Below, piece by piece: positions 56,633 through 64,000 of a DNA stretch of 64,000 nucleotides. The position numbers and the translations under genes are program-made. The stretch comes from Crossaster papposus (taxonomy: Eukaryota > Echinodermata > Asteroidea > Velatida > Solasteridae). Below the pieces are notes generated by a model that was not told the origin of the DNA, searched no databases, and was given only the letters and a program-made list of their open reading frames with translations. Position 1 is the first letter of the stretch. Every line of letters begins with the position of its first letter. The stretch covers positions 721,001 to 785,000 of the forward strand of contig JBAIAA010000104.1 in NCBI GenBank assembly GCA_037893245.1, read 5' to 3'.

Positions 56633-59600
56633 TTAGGGTTAGGGTTAGGGTTAGGGTTAGGGTTAGGGTTAGGGTTAGGGTTAGGGTTAGGGTTAGGGTT
56701 AGGGTTAGGGTTAGGGTTAGGGGTTAGGGTTAGGGTTAGGGTTAGGGTTAGGGTTAGGGTTAGGGTTAGGGTTAGGGTTAGGGTTAGGGTTAGGGTTAGG
56801 GTTAGGGTTAGGGTTAGGGGTTAGGGTTAGGGTTAGGGTTAGGGTTAGGGTTAGGGTTAGGGTTAGGGTTAGGGTTAGGGTTAGGGTTAGGGTTAGGGTT
56901 AGGGTTAGGGTTAGGGTTAGGGTTAGGGTTAGGGTTAGGGTTAGGGTTAGGGTTAGGGTTAGGGTTAGGGTTAGGGTTAGGGTTAGGGTTAGGGTTAGGG
57001 TTAGGGTTAGGGTTAGGGTTAGGGTTAGGGTTAGGGTTAGGGTTAGGGTTAGGGTTAGGGTTAGGGTTAGGGTTAGGGTTAGGGTTAGGGTTAGGGTTAG
57101 GGTTAGGGTTAGGGTTAGGGTTAGGGTTAGGGTTAGGGTTAGGGTTAGGGTTAGGGTTAGGGTTAGGGTTAGGGTTAGGGTTAGGGTTAGGGTTAGGGTT
57201 AGGGTTAGGGTTAGGGTTAGGGTTAGGGTTAGGGTTAGGGTTAGGGTTAGGGTTAGGGTTAGGGTTAGGGTTAGGGTTAGGGTTAGGGTTAGGGTTAGGG
57301 TTAGGGTTAGGGTTAGGGTTAGGGTTAGGGTTAGGGTTAGGGTTAGGGTTAGGGTTAGGGTTAGGGTTAGGGTTAGGGTTAGGGTTAGGGTTAGGGTTAG
57401 GGTTAGGGTTAGGGTTAGGGTTAGGGTTAGGGTTAGGGTTAGGGTTAGGGTTAGGGTTAGGGTTAGGGTTAGGGTTAGGGTTAGGGTTAGGGTTAGGGTT
57501 AGGGTTAGGGTTAGGGTTAGGGTTAGGGTTAGGGTTAGGGTTAGGGTTAGGGTTAGGGTTAGGGTTAGGGTTAGGGTTAGGGTTAGGGTTAGGGTTAGGG
57601 TTAGGGTTAGGGTTAGGGTTAGGGTTAGGGTTAGGGTTAGGGTTAGGGTTAGGGTTAGGGTTAGGGTTAGGGTTAGGGTTAGGGTTAGGGTTAGGGTTAG
57701 GGTTAGGGTTAGGGTTAGGGTTAGGGTTAGGGTTAGGGTTAGGGTTAGGGTTAGGGTTAGGGTTAGGGTTAGGGTTAGGGTTAGGGTTAGGGTTAGGGTT
57801 AGGGTTAGGGTTAGGGTTAGGGTTAGGGTTAGGGTTAGGGTTAGGGTTAGGGTTAGGGTTAGGGTTAGGGTTAGGGTTAGGGTTAGGGTTAGGGTTAGGG
57901 TTAGGGTTAGGGTTAGGGTTAGGGTTAGGGTTAGGGTTAGGGTTAGGGTTAGGGTTAGGGTTAGGGTTAGGGTTAGGGTTAGGGTTAGGGTTAGGGTTAG
58001 GGTTAGGGTTAGGGTTAGGGTTAGGGTTAGGGTTAGGGTTAGGGTTAGGGTTAGGGTTAGGGTTAGGGTTAGGGTTAGGGTTAGGGTTAGGGTTAGGGTT
58101 AGGGTTAGGGTTAGGGTTAGGGTTAGGGTTAGGGTTAGGGTTAGGGTTAGGGTTAGGGTTAGGGTTAGGGTTAGGGTTAGGGTTAGGGTTAGGGTTAGGG
58201 TTAGGGTTAGGGTTAGGGTTAGGGTTAGGGTTAGGGTTAGGGTTAGGGTTAGGGTTAGGGTTAGGGTTAGGGTTAGGGTTAGGGTTAGGGTTAGGGTTAG
58301 GGTTAGGGTTAGGGTTAGGGTTAGGGTTAGGGTTAGGGTTAGGGTTAGGGTTAGGGTTAGGGTTAGGGTTAGGGTTAGGGTTAGGGTTAGGGTTAGGGTT
58401 AGGGTTAGGGTTAGGGTTAGGGTTAGGGTTAGGGTTAGGGTTAGGGTTAGGGTTAGGGTTAGGGTTAGGGTTAGGGTTAGGGTTAGGGTTAGGGTTAGGG
58501 TTAGGGTTAGGGTTAGGGTTAGGGTTAGGGTTAGGGTTAGGGTTAGGGTTAGGGTTAGGGTTAGGGTTAGGGTTAGGGTTAGGGTTAGGGTTAGGGTTAG
58601 GGTTAGGGTTAGGGTTAGGGTTAGGGTTAGGGTTAGGGTTAGGGTTAGGGTTAGGGTTAGGGTTAGGGTTAGGGTTAGGGTTAGGGTTAGGGTTAGGGTT
58701 AGGGTTAGGGTTAGGGTTAGGGTTAGGGTTAGGGTTAGGGTTAGGGTTAGGGTTAGGGTTAGGGTTAGGGTTAGGGTTAGGGTTAGGGTTAGGGTTAGGG
58801 TTAGGGTTAGGGTTAGGGTTAGGGTTAGGGTTAGGGTTAGGGTTAGGGTTAGGGTTAGGGTTAGGGTTAGGGTTAGGGTTAGGGTTAGGGTTAGGGTTAG
58901 GGTTAGGGTTAGGGTTAGGGTTAGGGTTAGGGTTAGGGTTAGGGTTAGGGTTAGGGTTAGGGTTAGGGTTAGGGTTAGGGTTAGGGTTAGGGTTAGGGTT
59001 AGGGTTAGGGTTAGGGTTAGGGTTAGGGTTAGGGTTAGGGTTAGGGTTAGGGTTAGGGTTAGGGTTAGGGTTAGGGTTAGGGTTAGGGTTAGGGTTAGGG
59101 TTAGGGTTAGGGTTAGGGTTAGGGTTAGGGTTAGGGTTAGGGTTAGGGTTAGGGTTAGGGTTAGGGTTAGGGTTAGGGTTAGGGTTAGGGTTAGGGTTAG
59201 GGTTAGGGTTAGGGTTAGGGTTAGGGTTAGGGTTAGGGTTAGGGTTAGGGTTAGGGTTAGGGTTAGGGTTAGGGTTAGGGTTAGGGTTAGGGTTAGGGTT
59301 AGGGTTAGGGTTAGGGTTAGGGTTAGGGTTAGGGTTAGGGTTAGGGTTAGGGTTAGGGTTAGGGTTAGGGTTAGGGTTAGGGTTAGGGTTAGGGTTAGGG
59401 TTAGGGTTAGGGTTAGGGTTAGGGTTAGGGTTAGGGTTAGGGTTAGGGTTAGGGTTAGGGTTAGGGTTAGGGTTAGGGTTAGGGTTAGGGTTAGGGTTAG
59501 GGTTAGGGTTAGGGTTAGGGTTAGGGTTAGGGTTAGGGTTAGGGTTAGGGTTAGGGTTAGGGTTAGGGTTAGGGTTAGGGTTAGGGTTAGGGTTAGGGTT

Positions 59601-62600
59601 AGGGTTAGGGTTAGGGTTAGGGTTAGGGTTAGGGTTAGGGTTAGGGTTAGGGTTAGGGTTAGGGTTAGGGTTAGGGTTAGGGTTAGGGTTAGGGTTAGGG
59701 TTAGGGTTAGGGTTAGGGTTAGGGTTAGGGTTAGGGTTAGGGTTAGGGTTAGGGTTAGGGTTAGGGTTAGGGTTAGGGTTAGGGTTAGGGTTAGGGTTAG
59801 GGTTAGGGTTAGGGTTAGGGTTAGGGTTAGGGTTAGGGTTAGGGTTAGGGTTAGGGTTAGGGTTAGGGTTAGGGTTAGGGTTAGGGTTAGGGTTAGGGTT
59901 AGGGTTAGGGTTAGGGTTAGGGTTAGGGTTAGGGTTAGGGTTAGGGTTAGGGTTAGGGTTAGGGTTAGGGTTAGGGTTAGGGTTAGGGTTAGGGTTAGGG
60001 TTAGGGTTAGGGTTAGGGTTAGGGTTAGGGTTAGGGTTAGGGTTAGGGTTAGGGTTAGGGTTAGGGTTAGGGTTAGGGTTAGGGTTAGGGTTAGGGTTAG
60101 GGTTAGGGTTAGGGTTAGGGTTAGGGTTAGGGTTAGGGTTAGGGTTAGGGTTAGGGTTAGGGTTAGGGTTAGGGTTAGGGTTAGGGTTAGGGTTAGGGTT
60201 AGGGTTAGGGTTAGGGTTAGGGTTAGGGTTAGGGTTAGGGTTAGGGTTAGGGTTAGGGTTAGGGTTAGGGTTAGGGTTAGGGTTAGGGTTAGGGTTAGGG
60301 TTAGGGTTAGGGTTAGGGTTAGGGTTAGGGTTAGGGTTAGGGTTAGGGTTAGGGTTAGGGTTAGGGTTAGGGTTAGGGTTAGGGTTAGGGTTAGGGTTAG
60401 GGTTAGGGTTAGGGTTAGGGTTAGGGTTAGGGTTAGGGTTAGGGTTAGGGTTAGGGTTAGGGTTAGGGTTAGGGTTAGGGTTAGGGTTAGGGTTAGGGTT
60501 AGGGTTAGGGTTAGGGTTAGGGTTAGGGTTAGGGTTAGGGTTAGGGTTAGGGTTAGGGTTAGGGTTAGGGTTAGGGTTAGGGTTAGGGTTAGGGTTAGGG
60601 TTAGGGTTAGGGTTAGGGTTAGGGTTAGGGTTAGGGTTAGGGTTAGGGTTAGGGTTAGGGTTAGGGTTAGGGTTAGGGTTAGGGTTAGGGTTAGGGTTAG
60701 GGTTAGGGTTAGGGTTAGGGTTAGGGTTAGGGTTAGGGTTAGGGTTAGGGTTAGGGTTAGGGTTAGGGTTAGGGTTAGGGTTAGGGTTAGGGTTAGGGTT
60801 AGGGTTAGGGTTAGGGTTAGGGTTAGGGTTAGGGTTAGGGTTAGGGTTAGGGTTAGGGTTAGGGTTAGGGTTAGGGTTAGGGTTAGGGTTAGGGTTAGGG
60901 TTAGGGTTAGGGTTAGGGTTAGGGTTAGGGTTAGGGTTAGGGTTAGGGTTAGGGTTAGGGTTAGGGTTAGGGTTAGGGTTAGGGTTAGGGTTAGGGTTAG
61001 GGTTAGGGTTAGGGTTAGGGTTAGGGTTAGGGTTAGGGTTAGGGTTAGGGTTAGGGTTAGGGTTAGGGTTAGGGTTAGGGTTAGGGTTAGGGTTAGGGTT
61101 AGGGTTAGGGTTAGGGTTAGGGTTAGGGTTAGGGTTAGGGTTAGGGTTAGGGTTAGGGTTAGGGTTAGGGTTAGGGTTAGGGTTAGGGTTAGGGTTAGGG
61201 TTAGGGTTAGGGTTAGGGTTAGGGTTAGGGTTAGGGTTAGGGTTAGGGTTAGGGTTAGGGTTAGGGTTAGGGTTAGGGTTAGGGTTAGGGTTAGGGTTAG
61301 GGTTAGGGTTAGGGTTAGGGTTAGGGTTAGGGTTAGGGTTAGGGTTAGGGTTAGGGTTAGGGTTAGGGTTAGGGTTAGGGTTAGGGTTAGGGTTAGGGTT
61401 AGGGTTAGGGTTAGGGTTAGGGTTAGGGTTAGGGTTAGGGTTAGGGTTAGGGTTAGGGTTAGGGTTAGGGTTAGGGTTAGGGTTAGGGTTAGGGTTAGGG
61501 TTAGGGTTAGGGTTAGGGTTAGGGTTAGGGTTAGGGTTAGGGTTAGGGTTAGGGTTAGGGTTAGGGTTAGGGTTAGGGTTAGGGTTAGGGTTAGGGTTAG
61601 GGTTAGGGTTAGGGTTAGGGTTAGGGTTAGGGTTAGGGTTAGGGTTAGGGTTAGGGTTAGGGTTAGGGTTAGGGTTAGGGTTAGGGTTAGGGTTAGGGTT
61701 AGGGTTAGGGTTAGGGTTAGGGTTAGGGTTAGGGTTAGGGTTAGGGTTAGGGTTAGGGTTAGGGTTAGGGTTAGGGTTAGGGTTAGGGTTAGGGTTAGGG
61801 TTAGGGTTAGGGTTAGGGTTAGGGTTAGGGTTAGGGTTAGGGTTAGGGTTAGGGTTAGGGTTAGGGTTAGGGTTAGGGTTAGGGTTAGGGTTAGGGTTAG
61901 GGTTAGGGTTAGGGTTAGGGTTAGGGTTAGGGTTAGGGTTAGGGTTAGGGTTAGGGTTAGGGTTAGGGTTAGGGTTAGGGTTAGGGTTAGGGTTAGGGTT
62001 AGGGTTAGGGTTAGGGTTAGGGTTAGGGTTAGGGTTAGGGTTAGGGTTAGGGTTAGGGTTAGGGTTAGGGTTAGGGTTAGGGTTAGGGTTAGGGTTAGGG
62101 TTAGGGTTAGGGTTAGGGTTAGGGTTAGGGTTAGGGTTAGGGTTAGGGTTAGGGTTAGGGTTAGGGTTAGGGTTAGGGTTAGGGTTAGGGTTAGGGTTAG
62201 GGTTAGGGTTAGGGTTAGGGTTAGGGTTAGGGTTAGGGTTAGGGTTAGGGTTAGGGTTAGGGTTAGGGTTAGGGTTAGGGTTAGGGTTAGGGTTAGGGTT
62301 AGGGTTAGGGTTAGGGTTAGGGTTAGGGTTAGGGTTAGGGTTAGGGTTAGGGTTAGGGTTAGGGTTAGGGTTAGGGTTAGGGTTAGGGTTAGGGTTAGGG
62401 TTAGGGTTAGGGTTAGGGTTAGGGTTAGGGTTAGGGTTAGGGTTAGGGTTAGGGTTAGGGTTAGGGTTAGGGTTAGGGTTAGGGTTAGGGTTAGGGTTAG
62501 GGTTAGGGTTAGGGTTAGGGTTAGGGTTAGGGTTAGGGTTAGGGTTAGGGTTAGGGTTAGGGTTAGGGTTAGGGTTAGGGTTAGGGTTAGGGTTAGGGTT

Positions 62601-64000
62601 AGGGTTAGGGTTAGGGTTAGGGTTAGGGTTAGGGTTAGGGTTAGGGTTAGGGTTAGGGTTAGGGTTAGGGTTAGGGTTAGGGTTAGGGTTAGGGTTAGGG
62701 TTAGGGTTAGGGTTAGGGTTAGGGTTAGGGTTAGGGTTAGGGTTAGGGTTAGGGTTAGGGTTAGGGTTAGGGTTAGGGTTAGGGTTAGGGTTAGGGTTAG
62801 GGTTAGGGTTAGGGTTAGGGTTAGGGTTAGGGTTAGGGTTAGGGTTAGGGTTAGGGTTAGGGTTAGGGTTAGGGTTAGGGTTAGGGTTAGGGTTAGGGTT
62901 AGGGTTAGGGTTAGGGTTAGGGTTAGGGTTAGGGTTAGGGTTAGGGTTAGGGTTAGGGTTAGGGTTAGGGTTAGGGTTAGGGTTAGGGTTAGGGTTAGGG
63001 TTAGGGTTAGGGTTAGGGTTAGGGTTAGGGTTAGGGTTAGGGTTAGGGTTAGGGTTAGGGTTAGGGTTAGGGTTAGGGTTAGGGTTAGGGTTAGGGTTAG
63101 GGTTAGGGTTAGGGTTAGGGTTAGGGTTAGGGTTAGGGTTAGGGTTAGGGTTAGGGTTAGGGTTAGGGTTAGGGTTAGGGTTAGGGTTAGGGTTAGGGTT
63201 AGGGTTAGGGTTAGGGTTAGGGTTAGGGTTAGGGTTAGGGTTAGGGTTAGGGTTAGGGTTAGGGTTAGGGTTAGGGTTAGGGTTAGGGTTAGGGTTAGGG
63301 TTAGGGTTAGGGTTAGGGTTAGGGTTAGGGTTAGGGTTAGGGTTAGGGTTAGGGTTAGGGTTAGGGTTAGGGTTAGGGTTAGGGTTAGGGTTAGGGTTAG
63401 GGTTAGGGTTAGGGTTAGGGTTAGGGTTAGGGTTAGGGTTAGGGTTAGGGTTAGGGTTAGGGTTAGGGTTAGGGTTAGGGTTAGGGTTAGGGTTAGGGTT
63501 AGGGTTAGGGTTAGGGTTAGGGTTAGGGTTAGGGTTAGGGTTAGGGTTAGGGTTAGGGTTAGGGTTAGGGTTAGGGTTAGGGTTAGGGTTAGGGTTAGGG
63601 TTAGGGTTAGGGTTAGGGTTAGGGTTAGGGTTAGGGTTAGGGTTAGGGTTAGGGTTAGGGTTAGGGTTAGGGTTAGGGTTAGGGTTAGGGTTAGGGTTAG
63701 GGTTAGGGTTAGGGTTAGGGTTAGGGTTAGGGTTAGGGTTAGGGTTAGGGTTAGGGTTAGGGTTAGGGTTAGGGTTAGGGTTAGGGTTAGGGTTAGGGTT
63801 AGGGTTAGGGTTAGGGTTAGGGTTAGGGTTAGGGTTAGGGTTAGGGTTAGGGTTAGGGTTAGGGTTAGGGTTAGGGTTAGGGTTAGGGTTAGGGTTAGGG
63901 TTAGGGTTAGGGTTAGGGTTAGGGTTAGGGTTAGGGTTAGGGTTAGGGTTAGGGTTAGGGTTAGGGTTAGGGTTAGGGTTAGGGTTAGGGTTAGGGTTAG
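56633..64000 (+). repeat. Telomere, (TTAGGG)n
   Basis: About 7.37 kb of TTAGGG, roughly 1228 repeats, continues to the last base of the window. The G-rich strand reads towards the right, so the chromosome end lies to the right. Two TTAGGGG variants are seen near the inner edge (56717-56723 and 56814-56820); beyond them the array appears uniform. TTAGGG is the common animal telomere repeat, kept by telomerase. Confidence 0.99.

Overview
The window is the right-hand end of a metazoan chromosome: subtelomeric DNA that runs into a terminal (TTAGGG)n telomere. The G-rich strand points right, so the chromosome end lies beyond base 64000. Spliced gene fragments with GT..AG boundaries, a CR1/L2-type non-LTR element, a DIRS-type tyrosine-recombinase retrotransposon, foldback elements and many tandem arrays all point to an animal. 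A marine invertebrate, perhaps a deuterostome, would fit, but that is inference and no species marker was seen. I see no intact protein-coding gene. Almost every long open frame is a by-product of a tandem repeat.

Layout. 1-1288 is a large inverted repeat. 1299-5580 holds broken exons of a USP44/USP49-like ubiquitin hydrolase (zinc-finger UBP domain). One of these exons sits in a 1.2 kb segment present twice, and each copy also carries two nested terminal-inverted-repeat elements, one with an antisense tRNA-like sequence. 5674-12095 is a GC-richer minisatellite with a ~2.0 kb higher-order period. 12096-15260 is mostly unassigned. 15262-17590 is a 5'-truncated, broken CR1/L2-type element on the minus strand. 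17600-21165 is low-complexity DNA with short tandem arrays. 21166-29500 is a satellite with a period of about 870 bp. 29705-32355 is a decayed DIRS-like retrotransposon with inverted terminal repeats. 32356-35430 is diverged repeat DNA including an inverted repeat.

35430-45560 is a degenerate AT-rich satellite whose middle is filled by a 6.6 kb array of a 27-bp unit (37131-43745). 45570-46787 has a hairpin element, short arrays and 37 uniform copies of a 16-bp unit. 46939-47376 holds two exons of a leucine-rich-repeat gene, frameshifted and cut off by repeats. 47377-47990 is a ~115-bp repeat carrying a hairpin, 47990-56035 is a 40-bp T-rich minisatellite with a 2240-bp higher-order repeat, 56131-56632 is a 10-bp AT repeat, and 56633-64000 is telomere.

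No pathway is encoded. The theme is repeat biology: gene pieces caught and broken among expanding arrays. The most notable signal is one GC-rich hairpin, present at least 17 times in otherwise unrelated repeats from 21.8 to 47.9 kb, in one orientation on the left and the other on the right.
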